NCBI GenBank assembly: GCA_050486285.1
Contig: JBJHCZ010000007.1
Coordinates: forward strand, 1 to 64,000
Reading direction: 5' to 3'
Length of the DNA stretch: 64,000 nt
Source: JAITWN01 sp050486285
GTDB taxonomy: Bacteria; Pseudomonadota; Gammaproteobacteria; SZUA-140
The stretch's first letter is position 1. The number at the start of each line of letters is the position of its first letter. A program made the position numbers and the translations under genes. The notes under the pieces are model-generated. The model was given only the letters and a program-made list of their open reading frames with translations. It did no database searches and was not told the DNA's origin. Shown piece by piece: positions 25,828 through 34,612 of the stretch.

Positions 25828-27507
25828 TCATTCGTCGGTGACGCAGCCTTCGGAGGCGGTCTTGACGGTCTTGATGTAGCGGTGGAGGGTGCCGCGGGTG
25901 GCCTTGTAGGGGGGCATGCGCCAGTCGGCGCGGCGGCGGGCGAGTTCGGCGTCCGCGAGATCGACCGACAGCGTATTCGCGACCGCGTCGATCGTGATGA
26001 TGTCGCCGTCGCGGATCAGCGCGATCGGGCCGCCTTCCTGGGCCTCGGGCACGACGTGGCCGATGATGAAGCCGTGCGAGCCGCCGGAGAAGCGGCCGTC
26101 GGTGACCATCGCGACGTCCTTGCCGAGCCCCGCGCCCATGATCGCGGACGTCGGCGTCAGCATCTCCGGCATGCCGGGGCCGCCCTTCGGGCCTTCGTAG
26201 CGAATCACGACGACGTCGCCCTTGCCGATGCGGCCCTGTTCGAGCGCGGCGAGCATGTCTTCCTCGCCGTCGAACACGCGCGCGGGTCCCGAGAAGCGCT
26301 CGCCCTCCTTGCCGGTGATCTTCGCGACCGCGCCGCCCGGCGACAGGTTGCCGCGCAGGATGCGGATATGGCCGCTTTGCTTGATCGGCCGCTCGAGCGG
26401 CAGGATCACGTCCTGTCCCGGCGTCAGCCCCGGCACGTCCTTCAGGTTCTCGGCAATCGTCTTGCCGGTCACGGTCAGGCAGGAACCGTCGATCAGCCCG
26501 TGCGCGAGCAGGTACTTCATCACCGCCGGCGTGCCGCCGACCTTGTGTACGTCCTCCATCACATACTTGCCGCTCGGCTTCAGGTCGGCGATGAACGGGA
26601 TGCGGTCGCTGACCTTCTGGAAATCGTCGATCGTCAGTTCGACATCGACCGCGCGCGCCATCGCGATCAGGTGCAGCACCGCATTGGTCGAACCGCCGAG
26701 CGCGATGACGACGACCATCGCGTTCTCGAATGCGGCGCGGGTCATGATGTCGCGCGGCTTGATATCCTGTTCGAGCAGCACGCGGATCGCGGCGCCGGCG
26801 CGGCGGCACTCGTCGAGCTTGCCCGGGTCGACGGCCGGCGTCGACGAGCTGTAGGGCAGGCTCATGCCCATCGCCTCGATCGCCGACGCCATCGTGTTCG
26901 CGGTATACATACCGCCGCAGGCGCCGGCGCCGGGGCAGGAATTGCGCACGATCTGCTCGCGCATCGGCTCGTCGATGCGACCGGCGATGAACTCGCCGTA
27001 GCTCTGGAAGGCCGACACGATGTCGAGGGTCTTGTCGCCGGCGTGTCCCGGCTTGATCGTGCCGCCGTAGACCATCAGCGACGGCCGGTTCAGCCGCCCC
27101 ATCGCGATGATGCAGCCGGGCATGTTCTTGTCGCAGCCGGGGATCGAGATGTTCGCGTCGTACCACTGCGCGCCCATCACGCTCTCGATCGAGTCCGCGA
27201 TCAGGTCGCGCGATTGCAGCGAGTAGCTCATGCCGCGGGTGCCCATCGAGATGCCGTCGCTGACGCCGATGGTATTGAAGCGCAGCCCGACCATGCCGGC
27301 CGCGACCACGCCCTCCCGGACCACGGCGGCGAGGTCGTTCAGGTGCATGTTGCAGGTATTGCCCTCCCACCAGACGCTCGAGATGCCGACCTGGGGCTTG
27401 TCCATATCGGCCTCGGTCAGCCCGACGCCGTACAGCATCGCCTGCGAGGCCCCCTGGGACTTGCGCTGGGTGATCCATGAACTGTAGGGGTTCAGCTTGC
27501 GGGACAT
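25828..27507 (-). CDS. ilvD: Dihydroxy-acid dehydratase
   Basis: A 559-residue iron-sulfur dehydratase of branched-chain amino acid synthesis, converting dihydroxy-isovalerate and -methylvalerate to the 2-oxo acids. Landmarks are SSVWWEGNTCNMHLNDLA, ISIPGCDKNMPGCIIAMGRL (cluster cysteines), NSCPGAGACGGMYTANTMAS and the C-terminal VTDGRFSGGSHGFIIGHVVPEA. The ATG at 27507 (MSRKLNPYSS) has CCGGAG upstream; the frame extends further back into a palindrome. Upstream, CATTATAC is a possible -10. Confidence 0.96.
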   Translation of the reverse strand: MSRKLNPYSSWITQRKSQGASQAMLYGVGLTEADMDKPQVGISSVWWEGNTCNMHLNDLAAVVREGVVAAGMVGLRFNTIGVSDGISMGTRGMSYSLQSRDLIADSIESVMGAQWYDANISIPGCDKNMPGCIIAMGRLNRPSLMVYGGTIKPGHAGDKTLDIVSAFQSYGEFIAGRIDEPMREQIVRNSCPGAGACGGMYTANTMASAIEAMGMSLPYSSSTPAVDPGKLDECRRAGAAIRVLLEQDIKPRDIMTRAAFENAMVVVIALGGSTNAVLHLIAMARAVDVELTIDDFQKVSDRIPFIADLKPSGKYVMEDVHKVGGTPAVMKYLLAHGLIDGSCLTVTGKTIAENLKDVPGLTPGQDVILPLERPIKQSGHIRILRGNLSPGGAVAKITGKEGERFSGPARVFDGEEDMLAALEQGRIGKGDVVVIRYEGPKGGPGMPEMLTPTSAIMGAGLGKDVAMVTDGRFSGGSHGFIIGHVVPEAQEGGPIALIRDGDIITIDAVANTLSVDLADAELARRRADWRMPPYKATRGTLHRYIKTVKTASEGCVTDE

Positions 27508-27564
27508 CGTAATCTCCGGGGGTTCTGCGTATAATGAAGTACTTATCAGGATAACAGGGTTAAC

Positions 27565-27619
27565 GGGGTCAGAGTAGACTGAGTCAATCGACACGATTGA
27601 CTCAGTCTACTCTGACCCC
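27565..27619. repeat. Family A palindrome, medium form (55 bp)
   Basis: The core arm GGGGTCAGAGTAGAC is extended inward by TGAGTCAATCG, so each arm is 26 bp; the loop is ACA. It lies between divergent ilvD and ttcA. Confidence 0.95.
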
Positions 27620-27633
27620 GATGGTTCTCCGGC

Positions 27634-28527
27634 ATGTCCCGAATCGAACAGAAACTCCTTCACTACACCGGCAAGGCGATCGCGGATTTCAATATGATCC
27701 AGCGCGGCGATCGCGTGCTGGCGTGCCTGTCGGGCGGGAAGGACTCGTACACGATGCTGAACATGCTCGAACTGCTGCGGAAGCATCGCCACCGCGGCTT
27801 CGAGCTGCACGCCTACACGCTGGACCAGTCGCAGCCCGGCTGGGACGAGCGCGGTCTGCGCGCCTGGCTCGAGGACAAGGGCGTGCCGTACACGATCGAG
27901 CGCCGCAACACCTACGCCGTCGTGCTCGACAAGATCCCGGAGGGCAAGACCTACTGCTCGCTGTGCTCGCGCCTGCGTCGCGGCAACATCTACCGCTTCG
28001 CCGCCGAGCACGGCTTCACCAAGATCGCGCTCGGCCACCACCGCGACGACCTCATCGAATCCGCGCTGATGTCGATGCTCTACAGCGGCGCGATCCGCTC
28101 GATGCCGCCGAAGCTCTTGACCGACGACAAGCGCCACATCGTGATCCGCCCGCTCGCCTACTGCCAGGAGCAGGACATCATCGACTACGCGGGTGAGCAG
28201 GGCTTCCCGATCATCCCCTGCAATCTGTGCGGCTCGCAGGAGAACATGACGCGCCGCCACGTCAAGCAACTGATCCGCGACCTCGCCGCCGACAACCCGA
28301 AGGTGCCGAGCAACCTGTTGCACGCGCTCGGCAATCTGAACCCGAGCCAGCTGATGGACCCGGAGCACTGGGATTTCCGCGGGCTGGAGGGGATGCGGGA
28401 TTCAACGGACCCAATGGGGTCAGAGTCGGATCTCCCGGCTAACGGTCAGAACGCCTACCGACCTCCGGTGAGATCCGACTCTGACCCCGAATCCGGGACC
28501 GAAATCAGCCTGCAGGTCACGCGATGA
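27634..28527 (+). CDS. ttcA: tRNA 2-thiocytidine biosynthesis protein TtcA
   Basis: A 297-residue ATP-dependent thiolase that makes 2-thiocytidine at tRNA position 32. The PP-loop is CLSGGKDSYTML, the C-x-x-C pair is CSLCSRLRRG, and a further C-x-x-C region is IIPCNLCGSQENMTRR. KIALGHHRDDLIESALMSMLYSG is a family signature. The normal C-terminus lies near GLEGMRDS; the last 35 or so residues (MGSESDLPANG... RSDSDPESG) are encoded by a 73-bp palindrome and the bases after it. The frame continues to a TGA overlapping the next gene by ATGA. Confidence 0.93.
   Translation: MSRIEQKLLHYTGKAIADFNMIQRGDRVLACLSGGKDSYTMLNMLELLRKHRHRGFELHAYTLDQSQPGWDERGLRAWLEDKGVPYTIERRNTYAVVLDKIPEGKTYCSLCSRLRRGNIYRFAAEHGFTKIALGHHRDDLIESALMSMLYSGAIRSMPPKLLTDDKRHIVIRPLAYCQEQDIIDYAGEQGFPIIPCNLCGSQENMTRRHVKQLIRDLAADNPKVPSNLLHALGNLNPSQLMDPEHWDFRGLEGMRDSTDPMGSESDLPANGQNAYRPPVRSDSDPESGTEISLQVTR
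28416..28488. repeat. Family A palindrome, long form with variant arms, in ttcA 3' end
   Basis: 73 bp in total with 18-bp arms GGGGTCAGAGTCGGATCT (28416-28433 and 28471-28488). Only the outer GGGGTCAGAGTC is shared with other long copies; the inner CGGATCT is new but still perfectly paired. Confidence 0.94.
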
Positions 28528-30116
28528 CCGCCCGCGCCGGCGCGATTGCCGCCCCGTCCGACGGCCGCGCGCTGCTGCTGTTGCTCGCCTTCACCGAGGG
28601 CGCCGCGGTGATGATCGCGCAGATCGCCGGCGCGAAGATGCTGGCGCCGCTGTACGGCAGCTCGCTGTATGTCTGGGGCGCGGTCATCGGCATCACGCTG
28701 GTCAGCCTGACCGCCGGCTATTTCCTCGGCGGCCTGCTGTCCTATCGCGAGCGCCGCCGCGAGATGGTGTACTGGTTCATGCTGATCGCCGGTCTGCTGA
28801 TCGTGCTGATGCCGACCGCCGCGCACGCGCTGATGACGATGGTCGGCGACATGGAGACGATCCGCGCGATCCTGCTGTTGACGCTGATCTACCTGTCGCC
28901 GCCGCTGTTGCTGCTCGGCACGACGCCGCCGCTGATCATCTCGATCCTCGCCAATGAAGTCCATGAATCCGGCAACACCGCCGGCCGCGTCTATGCGATC
29001 TCGACCGTCGGCGGCATCCTCGGGACCTTCGGCGCCGGCTTCTGGCTGATCCCGGAATTCGGCCTCACCCAAACCGCGATCGCCGCCGGCCTCGGGCTGT
29101 CGATCCTGCCGCTGATCCTGCTGCTCGGGCAACGGCACTGGGCGGCACTGGCGGCGCCGGTGCTGATCGCCGCGATCCTGTTCCCGCGCGGCGGCGCGCT
29201 CGATCACCCGCACGTCGACATCCTCTACGAATCGGAGGGCCTGCTCGGCCAGCTCAAGGTCATGGACATCCGCTTCCCGCGCCCCGACGGCTCGATCGCG
29301 CGCACCGACCGCGTGCTGTTCGTCAATCGCACCGGCCAGACCTGGGTCAACCGCGATACCGGCGAGCCGGTGTGGGACTACGTCCGCTACATGACCTCGA
29401 TCGCGAGCCTCGCCCCCGAGGGTTCGCGCACGCTGCTGCTCGGCCTCGGCGGCGGCATCGTCGCGAAGAAGATGCAGATGCTCGGCCACACCGTCGACAG
29501 CGTCGAACTCGACGAGCGCATCGCGATGATCGCGCGCGACTGGTTCGACCTCGAGCACAGCGGCGACATCATCGTCGACGACGGCCGCCACTTCCTGCGC
29601 AGCACCGACCGCCGCTACGACCTGATCATCTTCGACGTGTTCCAGGCCGAGGTGCCGCCGGCGCACATGCTGACGGTCGAGGCCTTCCGCGAACTGCGCG
29701 GGCTGCTGAAGCCCGGCGGTTTCGTCATCATCAACTACTCGGGCTTCATCACCGGCTCGACCGGTCGCGGCGCGCGCTCGATCTACCGCTCGCTGCTCGA
29801 GGCCGGCTGGCAGGTCAATCTGCTGCCGACCGGCGCCGACGAACACACGCGCAACAACCTGATGGTCGTCACCGACGGCCAGTTCGATTTCAGTCTCCCC
29901 CCGCGCTGGTCGGTCAGGATCGACGGCCGGCCGCAGCCGCTGTCACAATTCTTCATGGACCCCGCCGGGATCCGGCTGGACGACGCGCTGATCCTGCGCG
30001 ACAACCGGCCGGTGCTCGAGAAGCTGAACCTCGAACCCGCCGCGATCTGGCGCAAGGCCTACAACGAGCACTTCACGCAGCGTTTCCTGAAGGAGGGGAT
30101 ACCGCTGTTCGAGTGA
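28524..30116 (+). CDS. Fused membrane/spermidine synthase-family protein
   Basis: A 530-residue protein. The N-terminal 220 or so residues hold about seven hydrophobic helices (GRALLLLLAFTEGAAVMIAQI, LTAGYFLGGLLSYRER, VYAISTVGGILGTFGAGFW). The C-terminal half is a spermidine synthase-fold methyltransferase-like domain (TLLLGLGGGIVAKKMQMLG, VDSVELDERIAMIARDWF, YDLIIFDVFQAEVPPAHM). The usual gatekeeper DDGRHFLR segment is kept. Such fusions are common in bacteria; their product is not established. It starts within the ttcA stop (ATGA). Confidence 0.85.
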   Translation: MTARAGAIAAPSDGRALLLLLAFTEGAAVMIAQIAGAKMLAPLYGSSLYVWGAVIGITLVSLTAGYFLGGLLSYRERRREMVYWFMLIAGLLIVLMPTAAHALMTMVGDMETIRAILLLTLIYLSPPLLLLGTTPPLIISILANEVHESGNTAGRVYAISTVGGILGTFGAGFWLIPEFGLTQTAIAAGLGLSILPLILLLGQRHWAALAAPVLIAAILFPRGGALDHPHVDILYESEGLLGQLKVMDIRFPRPDGSIARTDRVLFVNRTGQTWVNRDTGEPVWDYVRYMTSIASLAPEGSRTLLLGLGGGIVAKKMQMLGHTVDSVELDERIAMIARDWFDLEHSGDIIVDDGRHFLRSTDRRYDLIIFDVFQAEVPPAHMLTVEAFRELRGLLKPGGFVIINYSGFITGSTGRGARSIYRSLLEAGWQVNLLPTGADEHTRNNLMVVTDGQFDFSLPPRWSVRIDGRPQPLSQFFMDPAGIRLDDALILRDNRPVLEKLNLEPAAIWRKAYNEHFTQRFLKEGIPLFE

Positions 30117-30140
30117 ACCGACGGGGTCCACGGGAACCAC

Positions 30141-30213
30141 GGGGTCAGAGTCGTTTGATCACCGCTTTCATCCGAAGTCCCGACGAGCGTACCGATCAAA
30201 CGACTCTGACCCC
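30141..30213. repeat. Family A palindrome, long form (73 bp)
   Basis: 20-bp arms at 30141-30160 and 30194-30213, 33-bp centre, between two convergent spermidine-synthase-family genes. Confidence 0.95.
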
Positions 30214-30226
30214 ATCACTGACCCCG

Positions 30227-30877
30227 TCAATCGGTCAGGCGGGGCGCGATACGGCTGAAGTACAGCAGCGGGAACAGCGCCAGCAGCGCCGCGGTCGCGA
30301 ACAGCGTCTCGCGCATGCCGATGTTCTGGATCGCGTAGAAGGCGACGAAGTAGGTCGTCAGGATGCCGCCGATCGTCGACACCGCGTACACCGTCCCGGC
30401 CGCGTGGCCGATCTTGCGTTCATGGGTCGACACCAGCCGGATGATCATCGGCGACACCATGCCGAAACAGACCAGCGGCGGAAACAGGAACACCAGCGCC
30501 GACAGCGTGATCCCGAGCCGCAGCTCGAAGCCGAGCGTCGCCTCCATGACCAGCGTGGCGGTCCACGGCATGATCGCGACCAGCACCGCCGAGAGCAGCA
30601 TGATCGTGAACAGCGTGCGCCGGTGCGGGAAGCGCTGCGACACGATGCCGCCGAGGAAATAGCCGGTCGTCAGCCCGCCGAGCGTCAGCCCGAGCACCGC
30701 CGCCCACACGTACAGCGAGCTGCCGTAATACGGCCCGACCAGCTTCGCGCCGACGATCTCGACCGACATCAGCGCGCCGCCCTCGACGAAGGCGACCATG
30801 AACAGGAACCAGAAGGACCGCAGGGAGTGTTCGCGGGAATGCGCGGGCGCAGGCATCACTGATTCGCTTGATCGCAT
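30227..30877 (-). CDS. Membrane-only homologue of the fused spermidine synthase N-terminal domain
   Basis: A 216-residue membrane protein clearly paralogous to the first 200 residues of the preceding protein. FVEGGALMSVEIVGAKLVGPYYGSSLYVW aligns with FTEGAAVMIAQIAGAKMLAPLYGSSLYVW, and GTVYAVSTIGGILTTYF aligns with GRVYAISTVGGILGTFG. It has about six helices and no synthase domain; it ends soon after the membrane part (FSRIAPRLTD). It may be a natural stand-alone membrane module or a remnant. The start could also be the ATG at 30856. The two genes are convergent, with a palindrome between. Confidence 0.82.
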   Translation of the reverse strand: MRSSESVMPAPAHSREHSLRSFWFLFMVAFVEGGALMSVEIVGAKLVGPYYGSSLYVWAAVLGLTLGGLTTGYFLGGIVSQRFPHRRTLFTIMLLSAVLVAIMPWTATLVMEATLGFELRLGITLSALVFLFPPLVCFGMVSPMIIRLVSTHERKIGHAAGTVYAVSTIGGILTTYFVAFYAIQNIGMRETLFATAALLALFPLLYFSRIAPRLTD

Positions 30878-30936
30878 CGGCCCAGTCTAGCACAACGCTG
30901 TCACCGACCGGCCGCGCCGTCCGCGTCGTGAAATCA

Positions 30937-31842
30937 TCAGGGTATCTCGTCGTCCTCGCCCACCGGCGGCCCCGGCGCCGCGCTGTCGCGGGTGAACGGC
31001 ACGAAATAGGCGGCGTCATCATTGGCGACCACGGACCACAGGTTATCCGGATTACCCGGCAGGATGAAGGCGTAGCCGATATAACCGCTGCCGATGAACG
31101 AGAAGACGACTTCATCGTCGCCGCCGTCGCAGTTGCCGGGCGGGATCGCGCTCAGACTCAGGTTGGCGATCCGGTAAAGATTCCGGTTCGTGTCGGGATC
31201 GGTCCACTGGCCGGAGTAGAAGCAGTTCGTGGTATCGTTTCCGGTCAGCGCGCCGGTCGTGCCCAGGTCATAGTCGAGGCGGTATTCGTTCGGAAACGCC
31301 GGCGGGTTGGGCGGGACGATATAGCGCCAGCGCCCGACGACCAGGTTGGTCCCGTCCTCGGTGATGCTGGGCCGGTTGTACAGCGGTTGCACGCCGCCGG
31401 ACAACGGGCAGAACGCGATCAGTTGTCCTCCGACGGACACATTCAGCGTCCGCGCCCGGGAGATGATCAGGGGCTGAGTCGCCACGGCCTGTCCGATCGC
31501 GTTATAGACCCGGACGCTGCCCGACCCCGCCTGGCCGTACTGACCGGCGTAGAAATTGACGACGATCGGCGTCAGAAACGGATTGATCCCTCCGCTGGTG
31601 TCGAGCCGCACCATCGACAGCTCGCCTTCGAAGAGGGTCGCGAGCACCGCGCTGGTTATCGCGCCGCCCGGCGGATCCAGAAAGTTCGCGACGCTGATCC
31701 AGATGCCGTTTTCCGAAGCGATGGTCGGCGCACCGACCCCGCAGGGATCGCCCTCGGCGATGATCGCCCCGCCATCGGCGCAGGCGGCCAGACCGAGCAC
31801 GGCCGCCAGCGCCATAATCCGCAACATCGCGCGCATCGCCAT
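30937..31842 (-). CDS. Lipoprotein of unknown function, CY-G/DP-RNLY family, member 1
   Basis: A 301-residue lipoprotein with signal AMLRIMALAAVLGLAAC (lipobox LAAC). I do not recognise the family. Residues about 215-240 contain CFYSGQWTDPDTNRNLY followed by a later cysteine (PGNCDGG). The same C-[FGH]-Y-[SN]-G...DP-x-x-RNLY...C pattern occurs in the two lipoproteins at 34613 and 35404. The rest is rich in beta-forming residues, with a SENGIWISVANF opening. It is last in a four-gene lipoprotein operon, 15 bp after the FG-GAP protein. Confidence 0.75.
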   Translation of the reverse strand: MAMRAMLRIMALAAVLGLAACADGGAIIAEGDPCGVGAPTIASENGIWISVANFLDPPGGAITSAVLATLFEGELSMVRLDTSGGINPFLTPIVVNFYAGQYGQAGSGSVRVYNAIGQAVATQPLIISRARTLNVSVGGQLIAFCPLSGGVQPLYNRPSITEDGTNLVVGRWRYIVPPNPPAFPNEYRLDYDLGTTGALTGNDTTNCFYSGQWTDPDTNRNLYRIANLSLSAIPPGNCDGGDDEVVFSFIGSGYIGYAFILPGNPDNLWSVVANDDAAYFVPFTRDSAAPGPPVGEDDEIP

Positions 31843-31857
31843 CACTTCACCGGCGGC

Positions 31858-34569
31858 TCAGGGCTCCGGCGGAACCGCATGGAACAGATACGCCGCGCCG
31901 CGACCGGGTATTGCGTTGTTGATCGGCAGCGGAAGGCTGTCGATGACACCGGAGGCATTACCGCCCTCGCCCGGCGCGCCGGTCCCGAGCACCCCGGCAT
32001 CGCCCGACAGCGCGACGCTCCAGCCGTTGAGGATACCTGCCCGCGAGTTCGGCACCTTGACGTAGGCATGCAGCGACCAGTCGCCTTCCTCGTCGCGGGT
32101 CAGCACATAGGCCGCGCCGCTCGAGGGCGCAGCGCCGTTGATCCGGTTGCCGTCGATCCTCGTCGCCGCGCTACTCTCTCCCGGCACGCCGATGACGACG
32201 GTATTACCGTCGGCGGACAGCGCGACGCTATAACCGACGCCGAATCCCTCGGTAGTGATCGCCGCGCTGGTCAGCGGCTTGACGAAGGTCTGCTGTACCC
32301 ATTCAGGCCCTTCTTCATCGCCCGCGTCCCTGACGAAGACATGGGCCGCGCCGCTGGTGACTTCCGGGCCGCTGACCGACTGGCCATCCAGTACATTCGG
32401 ATTCGACGCATTCCATATCCCGCGGGTATTGGCAATGTGGCCGAGTTCACCGATGGCAAGTACATCGCCGTCTCCGGACAGGGCCAGGCTCCATCCGAAC
32501 AGATGGCCCGGTCTCGGGCGCAACGCGGTCAGGACTTCGGCCGGCGACTGCCATACGCCAGCCTCGCGCATGTAGACGAGCCCCGCGCCGATGGCATTCC
32601 TGAGGGGCGGATTTGCCGACACTACCGAGTATCCCGGCATGCCGATCGCCAGCCGGTTGCCGTCCGAATTCAGCGCAAGACTCAGGCCGAAACGCTCCTC
32701 CGCGGTCTGACCGGGCGCGAACCTGCTCCTCGGTTCCGGCACCTTGATGAAGGCCTGGAAACCGCAGGCGTTGCCCGGGATACAGGCATATACATATACC
32801 GCGCCGCTGCCATAGCCGGCATCATCCTGGTACGGAGGCTCCGCGTCGTGCTGGATTCCGCCCTGATTGCTCGACTCGCGCGGAGAGCCCACCGCGAGCG
32901 TCAAGCCGTCCGGCGACAGCGCGACGCTGGTACCGTAGAAATGCTGGACGACATCGCTCTTGTTGCCCGGCTTCAACGTATCCTGCAGGGTCCAGTTGCC
33001 GCCGTTGCGGGCCCAGGTATAGACCGCGCCGCTGTCGAGCGTATCCTCGTCGACACGACCGACATCATCCAGATCGCCGTCATCGTTCAGGTCGCCCTGC
33101 GGCGCGCCGACCGCGAGCAGATTGCCGTCGCCGGACAGCGCGACGCTGCGCCCGAACGCCCGTTCCGCATCGGGGCCGATGGTCAGTCTTTGCTGGGTGA
33201 TCCAATCCCCACCCGAGAGGACATACACATAGACCGCCCCCCGGCCGCCTTCCTCGCCGGGCGCGCCGACCGCCGCGGTCGTGCCGTCCGCCGAGATCGC
33301 CAGGCTGAAGCCGTGCAGTCTCGCATTCGTGCCGTCATCGAACGGCTTCAGGAAGGCCTCGAAGGTGAAGTTCGGCGGCTCCTGGCGCGTGACGAACAGG
33401 TTATAGGTTCGCGTCAGCGGGTTCTCGCCGCCGCTGTCCGGGTGGGTCACGATGATCCTGAAACGGTTCTCGCCGATCTCGAGATCGATCGGATCGCTGG
33501 GTACGCCGCTGCCGACATCCGCATCGACGTCTGTTTCGGTTTCTCCCTCGACCCTGACGATCCGGATCGCGGCCTTCACCGGTTCCACGGCGGTCGCGGT
33601 CACCACCAGGTGCTCGAACTGGTTCTCCGCGGTCGAGGAATAGGTACTGTTGACGACGCTGGCGGGATCGAACAGCGGATCGAAGATCAGCGCGAACACC
33701 CCGTCGGGGAGGGCCGGCGGGTTGGTCTGGACGTTCGCGGACAACGCGGACAGGTTTACGCTGCCGCGCCGCGTCACGGTAATCGTATAGGTCAGGGTCG
33801 TGGTGTCGTCGAGCGCGGTGACCACGACCTCGATCGGATTCGCGCCGACGACGAGCGGGATCAGATTGCTCTGCGCGCCGGAGGCAAGCACTTGCCCCGC
33901 TATCTCGATCGTCGCCGCCGGTTCGGCGCTGTTCGCGGTTACGCGGAGGTTCTGGACCGTGAAATCGACGACAGAGGTATAGCCAAGCACGCTGCGGCTG
34001 AAATTCGGCGCCAGCGTACCCGTCGAAAGCACGAGCCCGGTCAGCTCGGCGTTATTGTTAGCGAGCCGCGTCACGGTGATCCTGTAGGTCCGCGTCGTCG
34101 TGCCGTTCACGGCGGTGACGACGATCGTGATCACGTTGCCGCTGCCGACCTGCAGCGGTATCGCCTGGCTGGCCTGTCCGGACGTCACCGCGACGCCGTT
34201 GACGGTGATGCCCGCGCTCGAGTTCGCCGCCGTCGGCGTAATGGTGATCGAGTCGGCGAGATTGCTCTGGAGGCTGGTGTAATCGCTCAGTGGGGGCCTG
34301 TCATCATCGATGAGATTGACAGCGCCCGGCTGGAACCCGGCAGCGACCGGCGGGTGGCCCTCCGGAATCTCCAGTTGCATGTTGTTGCACGAACTCAGCG
34401 ACGCATCGCTGCAGGCGATCGCGAGGACCGCGAGGTTCGCGTTCGCGGCCGGCGTGCCGCCGCCCCCGGGACCGCCGACGCCGCCGCCCGTCGAGCCGCC
34501 GCCGCAGGCGGCGAGCAGCAGGGCGAGCCACAACAGACCGATCATTCGATACGACACCGGAAAGTTCAT
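31858..34569 (-). CDS. FG-GAP repeat lipoprotein with cadherin-like beta-sandwich domains
   Basis: A 903-residue surface lipoprotein (signal MIGLLWLALLLAAC, then GGGSTGGG spacer). About three cadherin-like beta-sandwich units fill residues 38-400, each ending in a TYTITVTR-type strand (TYRITVTRLANN, TYTITVTRRGSV, TYNLFVTRQEPP). Seven FG-GAP/integrin-alpha-type repeats follow from about 415 (HGFSLAISADGTTAAVGAPG, FGRSVALSGDGNLLAVGAPQ, YGTSVALSPDGLTLAVGSPR and so on), enough for one beta-propeller. Several loops have D-x-[DN] calcium patterns (GDLNDDGDLDDVG). Adhesion or ligand binding at the surface is likely. The start is ATG at 34569, with GAGG 6 bp upstream; a GTG 12 bp earlier is possible. 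Confidence 0.87.
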   Translation of the reverse strand: MNFPVSYRMIGLLWLALLLAACGGGSTGGGVGGPGGGGTPAANANLAVLAIACSDASLSSCNNMQLEIPEGHPPVAAGFQPGAVNLIDDDRPPLSDYTSLQSNLADSITITPTAANSSAGITVNGVAVTSGQASQAIPLQVGSGNVITIVVTAVNGTTTRTYRITVTRLANNNAELTGLVLSTGTLAPNFSRSVLGYTSVVDFTVQNLRVTANSAEPAATIEIAGQVLASGAQSNLIPLVVGANPIEVVVTALDDTTTLTYTITVTRRGSVNLSALSANVQTNPPALPDGVFALIFDPLFDPASVVNSTYSSTAENQFEHLVVTATAVEPVKAAIRIVRVEGETETDVDADVGSGVPSDPIDLEIGENRFRIIVTHPDSGGENPLTRTYNLFVTRQEPPNFTFEAFLKPFDDGTNARLHGFSLAISADGTTAAVGAPGEEGGRGAVYVYVLSGGDWITQQRLTIGPDAERAFGRSVALSGDGNLLAVGAPQGDLNDDGDLDDVGRVDEDTLDSGAVYTWARNGGNWTLQDTLKPGNKSDVVQHFYGTSVALSPDGLTLAVGSPRESSNQGGIQHDAEPPYQDDAGYGSGAVYVYACIPGNACGFQAFIKVPEPRSRFAPGQTAEERFGLSLALNSDGNRLAIGMPGYSVVSANPPLRNAIGAGLVYMREAGVWQSPAEVLTALRPRPGHLFGWSLALSGDGDVLAIGELGHIANTRGIWNASNPNVLDGQSVSGPEVTSGAAHVFVRDAGDEEGPEWVQQTFVKPLTSAAITTEGFGVGYSVALSADGNTVVIGVPGESSAATRIDGNRINGAAPSSGAAYVLTRDEEGDWSLHAYVKVPNSRAGILNGWSVALSGDAGVLGTGAPGEGGNASGVIDSLPLPINNAIPGRGAAYLFHAVPPEP

Positions 34570-34612
34570 CGGGAGCCTCACCAGAGAATCAAGCCAGGGA
34601 TAGACGACCCGC

